A stretch of DNA of 64,000 nucleotides from Arachnia propionica (GCF_003932785.1 NZ_RQYT01000015.1:37797-101796); one strand, 5' to 3'. Shown: positions 27,144-37,782, counted from the stretch's first letter. Notes: generated from the letters alone by a model not told the origin. Made by a program: numbers and translations.

Positions 27144-30100
27144 ATGGCATTGTTGAACCGCGCGCGGATCGAGACCGCTGCCGTGGGTGTCCTTGCGACG
27201 GCCCTCGGCGTCCTGGCCTTCGCCCATCCTGGCCTTCCCGCATCCGAGGTGGAACTCAACGACGGCGGCATCTGGGTCACCAACGAGAACCTCCTCATGG
27301 TGGGCCACGTCAACTACGAGGCCCAGACCCTCGACGGCGGATTCCTGTCGTCGAAGGAGAAGTTCGACGTCTCCCAGGCGGCCAGCCACGTCCTCGTGAC
27401 CACCCCTGACGTCGTGCAGCCGGTCGACGTCGCCTCCGTTTCGACCCGCAGCGAGGCCGACACCCGCGGCCTCCACCTGGCGCACAACGGCGACCTCGTT
27501 CTCTTCGCCGACCCCGGCGCGGGACGGGTGTGGGCCACCGACACCATCGGGGCGGGAACCTTCTCCGCCACGGCCGTGCCCCTGCTGAAGGATCTCGACG
27601 CGCCACGGGTCGTCGTCGGGGTCGACGGGGTCGGGCACGTCGTGACGAGGAGCGGCGCGCACTACACGGTCACGGCGACGGAGGAGGGCCACGAGGCCTC
27701 GGAGCGGGGGACGGCCTTCCCCGAGGGGTTGGGCGAGGATGCCCAGCTCAGCGCCCTCGGCCCCGACCCGGTGGTGCTCGACGCCGGGCTCCTGCGGTTC
27801 CGGGGCAAGCAGATCCGCAGCGACGACTTCGCGGAGGCGGTGCTCCAGCAACCAGCTCCCGACACCGGCAAGGTCCTGCTGTCCTCACCGACGGCCATGC
27901 TCCAGGTGGAGGCGGGAAACGGACGGATCAACATGGTGGAGGTGCCCGTGGGCACCCCGGCCCGCCCCGTTCAGGTCGACGGGTGCGCCCACGCCCTGTG
28001 GGCGGCGACCGGGTACTACCTGCGCGACTGCGAGGGGGCCGACTTCGTCAAGTCGCAGTATTCCGAGATCGAGGTGGCCGCGAATCCGGTGTTCCGGACC
28101 AACCGCAAGGTCGTCGTCATCAATGACACCACGAATGGCACCGTGCTCCTGCCGATGAAGGACATGGCCGTGGTCAACAACTGGGAGCTCATCCAGACCC
28201 AGTTGAAGGACAACAAGGACTCCACCCCGGAGGACGTCATCGACGGGCGGACCACGATCCGGGAGTTCACCAACGAGCAGCACCCGCCGGAGGCGGTCGA
28301 CGACGTGATGGGCGCCCGACCCGGGACGTCGACGAGCCTGCCCGTCCTGCTCAACGACACCGACATCGACGGGGATGCGCTGACCGTCGTCATCGACAGC
28401 GCCCCGGAGGGCTTCCACGTGGCGCCCGCGGACGAGGGGAGGCAGATCCGCGTCCAGGTGCCCTCCAGCGCCACGGGGGAGTTCACCTTCACCTACCGCG
28501 CCTTCGACGGCGTGAGCGCGTCGAACGTCGCCACCGTCACCGTGCAGATCCGAGCACCCGGCGAGAACTCGCCGCCGGTCAAGGTGCGGACGAGCCAGCT
28601 GACCGTCGCGGAGCGGGCATCACTGGAGTACTCGGCGCTCGGGGACTGGATGGATCCGGACGGCGACCCGTTCTTCCTCGCCAGCGCCGCATCCGATCAG
28701 GCCCTCGAGGTGTCCTGGCGTCCCGACGGCTACGTGGCGGTCAAGGACCTCGGCACCGACGGTCCCGGGCGTCGCGCCGTCAACCTGTCCGTGAGTGACG
28801 GTGTGGAGGCTGCATCCGGGGTCCTCGACGTCTACGTCGTGGCGGGGGCCAGCAACTCGCCGCCGGTGGCCAACAGCGATCACTTCGTCGCCTCCGTCAA
28901 CGAGCCGATCACCCTCGAACCCCTCCTCAACGACACCGACCCGGACGCGGATCGGCTGTCGGTGGTCGAGGTCGAGCCCGCCCCGGACAACACCGAGCTC
29001 AAGACGGACTACCAGAACGGACAGATGAGGTTCACCGCCACGCAGGCGGGCAACTACACCTTCGTCTACGGCATCAGTGACGGAACCCACACCGCCAAGG
29101 GGCGAATCCGCATCGACGTCACGGATCCGGCGACGAACGACAAGACCCCGTTCGCCGAGAACGACCTCGCCCTGCTGCCGGTGAACGGTTCCGTCGTGGT
29201 GGAGGCCCTCGGCAACGACCGTGACCCCACGGGAGGGGTCCTGGTCATCCAGGGCATCTCGATGGGTTCCGCGGTCGGTCTCAACGTCGAGATCATCCAG
29301 CACGCCACGCTGCGGATCACCGCCCCCGCCGGGCTCGAGGAGCCGCAGACCTTCGAGTACACGGTGAGCAACGGTCACGGCTCCGCCACCGCCAAGGTGC
29401 TCGTCGTGCCCCGGGAGTCCCAGACGGACGCCCAACCCCCCGTGGCCAAGCCGGACCAGGCCGTCGTGCGGGCCGGGGACATCGTGACCGTCCCGGTGCT
29501 GAGCAACGACTACTCCCCGGCGGAGCTGGACATCACGCTCCAGCCGGAACTCGACATCCGTTCCGACCCGGCGCTCGGCACCTTCTTCATCTCCGGCCAG
29601 GAGGTGAGGTTCCTCGCCTCCGGCCAGGCGGGCACCGCGGAGGCGCTCTACACCATCCGCGACGCCGAGAACAGGGTCGCCACGAGCGCCGTGACCATCA
29701 CCATCAACAACTACGACGAGGCGAACCAGCAGCCGGTACCCGTGCCTGTCGTGGCGCGGACCTTCACGGGCAAGACCATCCGCATCCCGATCCCGCTGGA
29801 GGGGATCGACCCGGACGGTGACTTCGTCCAGCTCGTCGGGCTCGGGCAGCAGCCACCCCAGTACGGGTCCGTGACCGTCCACGGCAACTCCCTGCTGTAC
29901 TCGTCGTCGGAGACGGTGGCGGGCACCGACACGTTCACCTACCGGGTGGCCGACCAGTTCGGTGCCGAGGGTGAGGGCACGATCCGGGTCGGGGTGGCTC
30001 CCGCCCCGACGACGAACCAGGCCCCGGTGCCGGTGCCGGACTCCGTCTCGGCGCGTCCCGCCACGGTGCTGGAGATCCCGGCCACCTCCAACGACGTGGA

Positions 30101-33100
30101 CCCCGACGGCGACCAGATCCGGCTCGTCCCCGGCTCGGTGCGTGCCGCCGACAGCGCCTGGACCCCGCAGGTCGAGATCGTGGGGCAGCGCATCCTCGTG
30201 ACCACTCCGGAGGAACCCGGGCACTACCGGCTCATCTACGCCATCAGGGACGGCGGCGGCCTTCAGGCCGAGGGACTCATCATGGTCCACGTCGACCCCA
30301 ACGTCCTGCCCGTCGCGCCCATCGCCCGTGACGATCACGTCGCGGAGGCGGGGATCAACGAGAAGGAGGTTGTCGAGGTCGAGGTGCTCGCCAATGACTC
30401 GGATCCGGACGGCTCCGTCAGCGACCTCAAGGTGACCGCGGGCGAGCCCGCCTCGGTCAAGGGCGGCGTCGTGCGCATCCCCGTCACGGACGATCGCCAG
30501 GTGGTGCTGTACACGGTGACGGACAAGGACGGACTGACGGCCCAGGCCGCGGTGGTGGTTCCCGGTCGTCAGCGGGTCCGACCCCAGGTCAACCAGGAGG
30601 TCATCCCGGCCCGGGTCAAGGGTGGTGAACTGCTCGTCATCGACCTCGACACCTATGTGGTGACCCGGCCGGGGGTGAGGGCGAAGCTCACGGGCGCGGA
30701 GTCGGTGAAGGCGGGACCGGGCGGTGACGCGTCCTCGCCGAATGGCGGGCTCGAGGTCATCGACGAGCACACCATCCACTTCACCCCCGCGACGTCGTTC
30801 AGCGGGCCCACCTCGGTCTCCTTCGAGGTGACCGACGGCGAGACCCTCGACGATCCGCGCGCCTTCCGCGCGAATCTCAGCGTGCCGATCACCGTGCTGC
30901 CCTCGGGACTCAACCCGCCGGTGCTCAGGCCGAGTGAGTTGACGGTGGCCCCGGGCGATCCGGCCATCACCGCCGATCTGGGTGCGATGGCCGAGGATCC
31001 CGATCCGGGTGACGACGAGCGGCTGTCCTTCCGGCTCGTCACGGCGACGGAGGGGCTGACCACGGAGGTCTCCGGGCAGGAGCTCCGGCTCGGGGCGACG
31101 GCGGGCATGCCGGTGGGGGCGGGTGCCTCAGTCACGGTGGAGGTGCACGACGGCACCACGGATCCCCTCACGATGGTCGTGCCGGTCAAGGTTGTCCGCA
31201 CCACCCGTCCGCTCATGCAGGTCAGCGACATCACCGAACGCAACGCTCGATTCGGCACCCCGGTCTCCTTCGACATCGCGAACTATGTGACCAACCCGTT
31301 CGCCGACGTTGGGGGCGAGATCAGCATCGTCGGTGCGCCGAGCGTCTCCCAGGGCTCCGCCTCGGTCAAGGTGCAGGGCACCGTCATCGAGGTCACCCCG
31401 ACGGATCCGGGGGCGGGCAGCGAGGTGCCGGGCGAGGTCGTGGTCTCGTTCCGTGTCGGTGACGCCACGGGCGACGCCTCGCGGGAACGCACCGGGACGA
31501 TCACCCTCCACGTGAAGGGGCAGCCGCGCTCTCCCGCCAACGTGACGGCCGAGGTACTCAAGTCGAAGACCGCTCGGGTCACCTGGACCCACGGGGGATG
31601 GCGTGGCGGTACGCCCAGGGGCTTCACCGTGATCTGGGCCGATGGGGAGAAGTTCTGCGGGCTCCAGACCACCTGCGACATCGACACCCTCCGCAACGGC
31701 AAGTCCTACACGTTCACCGTCGTGGCGGAGGTGACGGAACCCGACATCGAGCGGAGCGCTCCCTCGGCGCCGAGCAACCAGATCTGGGTGGACGTGGTCC
31801 CGGATCGCCCGGGCAGGCCGACGGCGACCTTCGGTGACCGTTCCATGGCCCTGACCTGGAGCCCGGTCGCCACGGCCGACGGCGGTTCCCCCGTGACCCG
31901 CTACACGGTGACCGTCACCCCCGCGGACACGCTGGGACGCACGCGGATCGACACGCGCGACACCAGCCTGAGGTGGGACCACCTCGCCAACGGCACGGCG
32001 TACTCCTTCGCCGTGACGGCCCACAACAAGCTCACGGATGACGACTCCCGGGTGAACCCGCCGACGGGCGAGTACTCCGCCCCCCAGATCCCCGCGGGTC
32101 CCCCGAGCGGGCAGGGCGCGCCCACCGCCTCCCTGCACACACCCGTCGCAGGGGTGCGGCCGACGGCGACGGTCACCTGGTCCCCGCCGTCCGATCCGAA
32201 CGGTGACTCCGCCTTCCGCTACGAGGTCAGGATCTCCGGCGGCGGGGTCGTCTGCGCCGATGTCTCGGGGACGCAGTGCACCGTGGCGATGGACGTCAGC
32301 AACCGCGACCGTTCCTTCGAGGTCCGCGCCACGAACAAGACCAACACCTGGTCGGAGTGGTCCCCGCCGTCGAACAGCATCCGGCCGCTGCAGCCCCCGG
32401 GCCGGCCGCAGGACTTCTCCCTCACCGCCACCAACCAGGGGCACTCCGCGGTGTTCAACTTCCGCCCGGCCGAGGGCAACGGGGCCGACGCGGGTGAGCT
32501 CAGCTACGAGTGGAGCGTCGGCGACGTCCGGGGCAGGGTCTCGCCCGGCGAGACCATCACCAGCGACGCCTTCGTCTATGACAGGCCCATCACGGTCAGC
32601 CTGCGTGCGGTGTCCTCCGTGCACGGGCAGCGGATCTCCGGCGAGGCCGTGACGGCCACCGTCGAGGTGTCCGGGCCGCCGACGGTGCCCGTCGTCACCG
32701 CCGCGCAGAACTCCGACGACCCCTCGAAGGTACGGCTCGGCTGGGAGATGGTGGCCTCCAGCAACGGGGCCTCCGTCTCCGTGGTCGAACTGGAGATCCG
32801 GGAGGACGGCAACAGCCGGGTGATTGAGGCCAGTGGGCTGTCCGGTTCGATGGAGGCCGGCAGCGGCCGTGGCCAGACCGTGTGCATTCGGGCCCGGGCG
32901 CGCAACGAGCACGGGCTGTGGGGCGAGTGGTCCGGTGAGCGGTGCGCCGGGACCTGGTCCGCGCCGCGGGCGTCGTTGGGGGTTGGCTCCGAGGTGGGCT
33001 GCCCCGACGGGGCCTCGGGGCCGTGCCACGCCGCCCGGATCGAGCTGCGGGACTGGAACCCGGGATCCGAGGTCGAGTGTGAACTCAAGAACGTTCTGGG

Positions 33101-33233
33101 CATCAGCGGCGAGGAGGAGTTCGACGTCGACAGTTCCGGCGACCTCACCAGGGACGTCAGGAAGTGGGTGCTCCACGGCCGCAACATCCCCTCCGAGCCC
33201 GTCGACATCACCAGCAGCTGCAGCTACGAATGA
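27144..33233 (+). CDS. fn3: Giant surface protein with tandem cadherin/Ig-like repeats and fibronectin type III domains (PFNA-type FN3 protein)
   Basis: 2029 residues. An N-terminal hydrophobic segment (12-30) acts as signal or membrane anchor. Residues ~35-375 look like a beta-propeller. About eleven Ig/cadherin-like repeats follow (~380-1450), many with the Ca-binding-like motif ND-x-DPDGD (LLNDTDIDGDALTVV, NDVDPDGDQIRLV). From ~1457 come four or five FN3 domains, then a Cys-containing end (CPDGASGPC, CSYE). No LPXTG is present. It heads the gene train with MoxR, DUF58, transglutaminase-fold, FHA, phosphatase and kinase genes, the set called PFNA in bifidobacteria, where the FN3 protein is thought to sense or bind surroundings. 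The ATG has GAGG 8 bases upstream. Confidence 0.85.
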   Translation: MALLNRARIETAAVGVLATALGVLAFAHPGLPASEVELNDGGIWVTNENLLMVGHVNYEAQTLDGGFLSSKEKFDVSQAASHVLVTTPDVVQPVDVASVSTRSEADTRGLHLAHNGDLVLFADPGAGRVWATDTIGAGTFSATAVPLLKDLDAPRVVVGVDGVGHVVTRSGAHYTVTATEEGHEASERGTAFPEGLGEDAQLSALGPDPVVLDAGLLRFRGKQIRSDDFAEAVLQQPAPDTGKVLLSSPTAMLQVEAGNGRINMVEVPVGTPARPVQVDGCAHALWAATGYYLRDCEGADFVKSQYSEIEVAANPVFRTNRKVVVINDTTNGTVLLPMKDMAVVNNWELIQTQLKDNKDSTPEDVIDGRTTIREFTNEQHPPEAVDDVMGARPGTSTSLPVLLNDTDIDGDALTVVIDSAPEGFHVAPADEGRQIRVQVPSSATGEFTFTYRAFDGVSASNVATVTVQIRAPGENSPPVKVRTSQLTVAERASLEYSALGDWMDPDGDPFFLASAASDQALEVSWRPDGYVAVKDLGTDGPGRRAVNLSVSDGVEAASGVLDVYVVAGASNSPPVANSDHFVASVNEPITLEPLLNDTDPDADRLSVVEVEPAPDNTELKTDYQNGQMRFTATQAGNYTFVYGISDGTHTAKGRIRIDVTDPATNDKTPFAENDLALLPVNGSVVVEALGNDRDPTGGVLVIQGISMGSAVGLNVEIIQHATLRITAPAGLEEPQTFEYTVSNGHGSATAKVLVVPRESQTDAQPPVAKPDQAVVRAGDIVTVPVLSNDYSPAELDITLQPELDIRSDPALGTFFISGQEVRFLASGQAGTAEALYTIRDAENRVATSAVTITINNYDEANQQPVPVPVVARTFTGKTIRIPIPLEGIDPDGDFVQLVGLGQQPPQYGSVTVHGNSLLYSSSETVAGTDTFTYRVADQFGAEGEGTIRVGVAPAPTTNQAPVPVPDSVSARPATVLEIPATSNDVDPDGDQIRLVPGSVRAADSAWTPQVEIVGQRILVTTPEEPGHYRLIYAIRDGGGLQAEGLIMVHVDPNVLPVAPIARDDHVAEAGINEKEVVEVEVLANDSDPDGSVSDLKVTAGEPASVKGGVVRIPVTDDRQVVLYTVTDKDGLTAQAAVVVPGRQRVRPQVNQEVIPARVKGGELLVIDLDTYVVTRPGVRAKLTGAESVKAGPGGDASSPNGGLEVIDEHTIHFTPATSFSGPTSVSFEVTDGETLDDPRAFRANLSVPITVLPSGLNPPVLRPSELTVAPGDPAITADLGAMAEDPDPGDDERLSFRLVTATEGLTTEVSGQELRLGATAGMPVGAGASVTVEVHDGTTDPLTMVVPVKVVRTTRPLMQVSDITERNARFGTPVSFDIANYVTNPFADVGGEISIVGAPSVSQGSASVKVQGTVIEVTPTDPGAGSEVPGEVVVSFRVGDATGDASRERTGTITLHVKGQPRSPANVTAEVLKSKTARVTWTHGGWRGGTPRGFTVIWADGEKFCGLQTTCDIDTLRNGKSYTFTVVAEVTEPDIERSAPSAPSNQIWVDVVPDRPGRPTATFGDRSMALTWSPVATADGGSPVTRYTVTVTPADTLGRTRIDTRDTSLRWDHLANGTAYSFAVTAHNKLTDDDSRVNPPTGEYSAPQIPAGPPSGQGAPTASLHTPVAGVRPTATVTWSPPSDPNGDSAFRYEVRISGGGVVCADVSGTQCTVAMDVSNRDRSFEVRATNKTNTWSEWSPPSNSIRPLQPPGRPQDFSLTATNQGHSAVFNFRPAEGNGADAGELSYEWSVGDVRGRVSPGETITSDAFVYDRPITVSLRAVSSVHGQRISGEAVTATVEVSGPPTVPVVTAAQNSDDPSKVRLGWEMVASSNGASVSVVELEIREDGNSRVIEASGLSGSMEAGSGRGQTVCIRARARNEHGLWGEWSGERCAGTWSAPRASLGVGSEVGCPDGASGPCHAARIELRDWNPGSEVECELKNVLGISGEEEFDVDSSGDLTRDVRKWVLHGRNIPSEPVDITSSCSYE

Positions 33234-33250
33234 TCGAAACAAGGACAAGA

Positions 33251-34228
33251 ATGAACGCAGTACTCACGCCGGAACAGGCGGCCTTCTTCGCGGACACCTT
33301 CGCCCGCCTGACCGACAACATCGGGCAGGCCCTGTTGGGCAAGGCCCCGGTGGTGAGGTTGGCGTTGACCTGCATGCTGTCGGAGGGACACCTCCTGCTG
33401 GAGGACGCCCCGGGCACGGGCAAGACCGCGTTGGCCAGGGCCATCGCCGCATCCGTCCACGGCAGCCACAACCGGATCCAGTTCACCCCGGACCTGCTGC
33501 CCTCCGACATCACCGGCGTGACCATGTACGACCAGGCGACGGCGAGGTGGACCTTCCACCACGGGCCGATCTTCTCCTCCATCGTGCTGGCGGACGAGAT
33601 CAACCGTGCCTCCCCGAAGACCCAGTCCGCCCTGCTCGAGGTGATGGAGGAGGCCCAGGTCACCGTCGACGGTCAGCGGTACCCGACCGAACGTCCGTTC
33701 ATGGTCATCGCCACCCAGAACCCCGTCGAGCAGGCGGGCACCTACCGGCTCCCGGAGGCCCAGCTCGACCGGTTCCTGATGAAGACGGCGGTGGGTTACC
33801 CCGACACGGAGGACTCCGTCGCGGTGCTCGCGGGATCGGCCCGACCGGACCGTTCCAAGCAGCTCAAGCCCGTCGTGGCGCAGCAGGCGATCGCGGAGAT
33901 GATCGACTCGGTGCGGGACAACTACGTCAACCCGTCGGTCCTCTACTACGTGCAGCGTCTGGTGGAGGCCACCCGGGAGGACGCGGACACCGCGATGGGG
34001 GTCTCGACCCGAGGCGCCATCGGCATGGTGCGCGCCGCTCGGGTCTGGGCCGCCGCCCACGGCCGCAACTACGTGATCCCCGACGACGTCAAGGAACTCG
34101 CGACGCCCGTGTGGACCCACCGCATCATCATGTCCCCCGAGGCCGAGTTCGCGGGGGTGAAGGCCGAGGACGTGGTGGCCCGGGCCCTGTCCCGGGTCGA
34201 GGCGCCGACGAACCGGACGGTCGTCTGA
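33251..34228 (+). CDS. MoxR-type AAA+ ATPase
   Basis: About 325 residues. Walker A EDAPGTGKTALARAI, PDLLPSDITGV, Walker B IVLADEINRASPKTQSALLEVMEE, sensor IATQNPVEQAGTYRLPEAQLDRF and the C-terminal lid are all visible. MoxR ATPases work with a von-Willebrand or DUF58 partner to activate or assemble other proteins. The next gene is DUF58, three bases away. ATG 33251 is preferred (AAGGA six bases upstream); ATG 33230 would overlap the preceding stop as ATGA and add seven residues. Confidence 0.95.
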   Translation: MNAVLTPEQAAFFADTFARLTDNIGQALLGKAPVVRLALTCMLSEGHLLLEDAPGTGKTALARAIAASVHGSHNRIQFTPDLLPSDITGVTMYDQATARWTFHHGPIFSSIVLADEINRASPKTQSALLEVMEEAQVTVDGQRYPTERPFMVIATQNPVEQAGTYRLPEAQLDRFLMKTAVGYPDTEDSVAVLAGSARPDRSKQLKPVVAQQAIAEMIDSVRDNYVNPSVLYYVQRLVEATREDADTAMGVSTRGAIGMVRAARVWAAAHGRNYVIPDDVKELATPVWTHRIIMSPEAEFAGVKAEDVVARALSRVEAPTNRTVV

Positions 34229-34231
34229 CCG

Positions 34232-35449
34232 GTGTTGCGTCGACGCAGTGAACAGTCGGTCCTGCCCGAGACGGGGCAGGGCTGGCGGACGCGTCTCCGC
34301 GATCACCCGGTCCTCGGGACGGTGACCCCCCTCGGGTGGCTCATGGTCGCGTTGCTGGTCCTCGGGGCCATCCCGGCGTGGCGGTTCGGCTGGCACGAGT
34401 TCCGGGCCCTGTGGATCCTGGCTGCCGTCGTCCTGCTGTTGGCGGTGGCGAGCATCCTGGGGCGACGCGAACACCAGGTCTCCTTCGAGCTTGACCGGCC
34501 CCGCGTCCAGGCGGGGGAGACCGTGAACGGCCAGGTCGTCGTGACGGCGACGGGGCGTCGTCGGTCCGCAGCCTCCACACTCCAGTTCCTCGTCGACGAC
34601 GAGGACGTCTCGTTCCGGGTCCCGGAACTCCTCCCCGGCACCCGACACGAGGAGCGGTTCAGCATCCCGACGGAGCGGCGGGGCGTCATCCGGATCGGTC
34701 CGGTCAGCTCGGTCCAGGGCGATCCCCTCATGACGCTCAACCGGGTCAAGGAACTCTCCGGCGTCCACGAACTGTTCGTCCATCCCCGCATCATCCGGGC
34801 CGGTTCCGGGGCTGTCGGGTTCCTGAGGGACGTCGAGGGGATCACCACGTCGAACCTGTCCTCGTCGGACGTGTCCTTCCACGCGCTGCGCGAGTACGTC
34901 CCCGGGGACGACCGACGCTCGGTGCACTGGCGCACCACGGCGCGTACGGGGCGCCTCATGGTGCGGCAGTTCGAGGAGACCCTCCGGGCCCATCTCCTCA
35001 TCCTTCTGTCAACCCGGGCGGAGGACTACCCGGATCCTGAGGACTTCGAGCTGGCGGTGTCGGTGGCCGGATCGCTCGGCACCTCGGCGCTGCACGAGGA
35101 GCGCCAGGTCACGTTCGTCACCTCGCACGAGGAACTCCGGTTCCCCGACGCCATCGGCATGCTGGACCGGCTCTCGGGAGTCGAGTGCGTCGAGAACGCG
35201 CCCACCCTGCGGCAGGTCGCCTCCCGGCACACCGGGACCCCCGGCCTGTCGGTGGTCGCCCTCATCTCCGGGGCCGCCTCTCCCGGCGAGCTGCGCGGCG
35301 TCCAGCGGGTCGTCCCGCCGGGCGTGGTCTCCTTCGCGTTGCGCTGCAACCGGGCCGCGCAGATGAGCCGAACCCGCACCGGACCCATGAGTGTCATCGA
35401 CATCGCCGACCTGGAGCAGCTCCGTCCCGCACTGAGGAGCCTCCAGTGA
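34232..35449 (+). CDS. DUF58 domain protein, MoxR partner
   Basis: 405 residues with two membrane segments near residues 30-75, then a beta-rich region and the DUF58 signature REYVPGDDRRSVHWRTTART (residues ~213-235), continuing into a von Willebrand A-like C-terminal half (LLSTRAEDYPDPEDFELAV). It begins at GTG three bases after the MoxR stop and its stop overlaps the next start by one base. MoxR-DUF58-transglutaminase triads are widespread; the biochemical role remains unclear. Confidence 0.92.
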   Translation: MLRRRSEQSVLPETGQGWRTRLRDHPVLGTVTPLGWLMVALLVLGAIPAWRFGWHEFRALWILAAVVLLLAVASILGRREHQVSFELDRPRVQAGETVNGQVVVTATGRRRSAASTLQFLVDDEDVSFRVPELLPGTRHEERFSIPTERRGVIRIGPVSSVQGDPLMTLNRVKELSGVHELFVHPRIIRAGSGAVGFLRDVEGITTSNLSSSDVSFHALREYVPGDDRRSVHWRTTARTGRLMVRQFEETLRAHLLILLSTRAEDYPDPEDFELAVSVAGSLGTSALHEERQVTFVTSHEELRFPDAIGMLDRLSGVECVENAPTLRQVASRHTGTPGLSVVALISGAASPGELRGVQRVVPPGVVSFALRCNRAAQMSRTRTGPMSVIDIADLEQLRPALRSLQ

Positions 35450-37773
35450 TGGCGCGATCATGGTCCCGTGGCCTCGGTGCCTGGCTGCTCATGCTGCCGG
35501 GCGTCGTGGCCTTCCAGCCGACGTTCGGGGGCTGGGTCGGCTACGTGCCGGGGCTGGTGGGGGTGACCCTCGGGGCCCTCGTCGCGCTGCTCGGGGTGTG
35601 GTTGCGGTTCGGACCCGCCCTGTGGATGGGGGCGGTGGCTCTCGCCTACCTCATGGTCGGGGGATCGATCGCGGCCCCGGAGACGGTCAGTGTGGGCTTC
35701 CTGCCCACCCTCGAGACGGTGCGCCGTCTGGTCGTGCTCACTTGGGAGAGCTGGTCGGAGCTGCTCACCGTGACGACGCCCGCTGCGGACATCCCCGGCC
35801 CGGCGGCGGCACCGTTCCTGCTCGGACTCGTCCTCGCGACGGCCTTCGTCGGGGTGGTGCTCCGCACCCGTGCCGTCGTCGCGCCACTGCTCATCCCGAT
35901 CGCCTGGCTCGGCGCAGGGGTCGCCTTCGGTGTGCACAACGCACCGGCCGCCTGGTGGCTGGGGACGGCCCTCGGGGCGGGGTTGCTGGTGTGGAGCACC
36001 ACCCACAGGCTGCACCGAAGCCGCGACGTCAACGCCCGCTTCCTGGCGCGTCGCGCCCACGGACTCTCCGGCACCGCGGGGAAGGCGGCGACGGCGAGCG
36101 CCGTGATCCTTCTCGCCTCCCTCGCGGCGCTGGGGACGACGGTGGCGACCCCGGACCCGGGGCGGCAGGTGCTGCGGGACCACGTGGCGCCGCCGCTGGA
36201 CCTCACCGATCATCCGAGCCCGCTGACCCGGTTCCGCTACCTCGAGGTGAACCAGGAGGAGGACGTCCTGTTCCAGGTGGAATCGCCGCCCCAAGGAGGC
36301 AGGCTCCGGCTGGCGGTGATGGATGCCTGGGACGGGGTGGTGTTCAACGTCTCCCAGGACAGCCGGAAGTATCTGCGGGTGGGACGGGAGATGCCGCAGC
36401 AGCCGCAGGATCCCGTCGACACCTCCCGGATCACGGCGGTGGGTTACGAGGGCATCTGGGTCCCGAGCTTCGGTGAGCCCGCCCGCGTCGAGTTCACCGG
36501 AGACGGCGGGGAGGCCGCCGCCCGGTCCCTCCACCTCAACCCCGAGACCGATCAGCTGCTCACCGTCGCCCGGTTCGCGCCCGGAACCTCCGTCGCGGTC
36601 ACCGGCACCAACCTTGCCCCGCTCCCCGCCGAGGCCCGCGCGGGCCTCAGCGGCCGCGGCGTCGGGCCGGTGAAGCCCTCCGAGTACCAGTTGGTGCCCG
36701 AGGTGCTGAGCGAGAACGCGCGCCAGTGGACCGCGTCGGTGACCAGCCCGTACGACCAGCTCCGGGTCATCGAGGAACGTCTCCGCACCGATGGCCGCTT
36801 CTCCGATGGTCGCAACAACGACTCCCGCGCCGGGCACACTGCGGAACGTCTCGCGTTCATGTTCAACTCGGAGCAGCTCGTCGGGGACGACGAGCAGTAC
36901 GCCGCCGCGATGGCGCTCATGGCCTCCCAGCTCGGCATCCCGGTGCGGGTGGTCCTCGGGTTCTACCCCGAGCAGGCGGTCGCCCCGGGCGAGGTCTGGC
37001 AGGTGCGTGGCGCGGATGCCCACGTGTGGGTGGAGGCCAACCTCGACGGGGTCGGGTGGGTGAGTTTCGACCCCACCCCGCCGCGGGACCAGGTACCCAC
37101 CCCGGACGACAAGGTGCCCAAGCCCCGCCCCAAGCCGCGGGTGGACTCGCCCCCGCTTCCCCCGGAGCGGTACGAGGACGAGCAGGTCCAGACCGAGGAG
37201 GAGGCCGTCCAGATCAAGGAACCCGAGGAGGAGCCTGCGGATCTCGGTCCGCTGCTGCTCGCCGTCGGGATCGCGACGGGCAGCCTGCTCGTGCTGCTGT
37301 CCCCCCTGCTCGTCATCGCCCTGGTGAAACTGCGTCGGCGGCTGCGTCGACGGAACAGTGGGACGACGGCGGACCAGATCGCCGGTGCCTGGGGCGAGGT
37401 GGTGGACCGGGCCCGTGACCTCGGTTTCGTCGCGCCACGGAACCTCACCCGACGGGAAACCGCCGACCAGCTGCAACGCGCCTACCCGGACCTCGGGATC
37501 GAACCGCTGGCCGGCAGGGTCGACTCCCAGGTCTTCGGGGCGGAGGAACCCACGCAGGGGCACCGCGACGAGTCATGGCAGGAGTCGGACTCCCTCAGAC
37601 GCTCGCTCCTCGCCACCCGCCCTTGGTACGCTCGAATCTCTGCACTGTTCTCCCTGAAGTCGTTGCGTCGAGGCAGGGTCGAGGCCTCTGGTGGTCACGG
37701 CACGCCCAAGCGGGATCCCCGAGCCCGCCGGGCCGAGGAAGAACCGAGACCGTCCCATGGCCGAAGGAGCTGA
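35449..37773 (+). CDS. TgpA-like membrane protein with transglutaminase fold lacking the catalytic cysteine
   Basis: 774 residues: about six membrane segments (10-230), an extracytoplasmic region, a transglutaminase-like domain (~430-550), an acidic linker, a further membrane segment (~600-625) and a basic DUF4129-like tail. In the domain, VGDDEQYAAAMALMASQLGIP aligns with the usual G-x-C-E-x-[FY] motif, but Asp481 takes the place of the cysteine. His525 (ADAHVWVEA) and Asp541 (VSFDPTPP) of the triad remain. The protein is therefore probably not a transglutaminase or cysteine protease but a binding or scaffold unit. ATG 35449 shares one base with the DUF58 stop; GAGGAG lies nine bases upstream. 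Confidence 0.88.
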   Translation: MARSWSRGLGAWLLMLPGVVAFQPTFGGWVGYVPGLVGVTLGALVALLGVWLRFGPALWMGAVALAYLMVGGSIAAPETVSVGFLPTLETVRRLVVLTWESWSELLTVTTPAADIPGPAAAPFLLGLVLATAFVGVVLRTRAVVAPLLIPIAWLGAGVAFGVHNAPAAWWLGTALGAGLLVWSTTHRLHRSRDVNARFLARRAHGLSGTAGKAATASAVILLASLAALGTTVATPDPGRQVLRDHVAPPLDLTDHPSPLTRFRYLEVNQEEDVLFQVESPPQGGRLRLAVMDAWDGVVFNVSQDSRKYLRVGREMPQQPQDPVDTSRITAVGYEGIWVPSFGEPARVEFTGDGGEAAARSLHLNPETDQLLTVARFAPGTSVAVTGTNLAPLPAEARAGLSGRGVGPVKPSEYQLVPEVLSENARQWTASVTSPYDQLRVIEERLRTDGRFSDGRNNDSRAGHTAERLAFMFNSEQLVGDDEQYAAAMALMASQLGIPVRVVLGFYPEQAVAPGEVWQVRGADAHVWVEANLDGVGWVSFDPTPPRDQVPTPDDKVPKPRPKPRVDSPPLPPERYEDEQVQTEEEAVQIKEPEEEPADLGPLLLAVGIATGSLLVLLSPLLVIALVKLRRRLRRRNSGTTADQIAGAWGEVVDRARDLGFVAPRNLTRRETADQLQRAYPDLGIEPLAGRVDSQVFGAEEPTQGHRDESWQESDSLRRSLLATRPWYARISALFSLKSLRRGRVEASGGHGTPKRDPRARRAEEEPRPSHGRRS

Positions 37774-37782
37774 GGAACGCCG

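Noticed and set aside
28620..30779. Long minus-strand open frame opposite the FN3 gene
   Set aside because: Antisense shadow of a repetitive coding region with no recognisable protein features.
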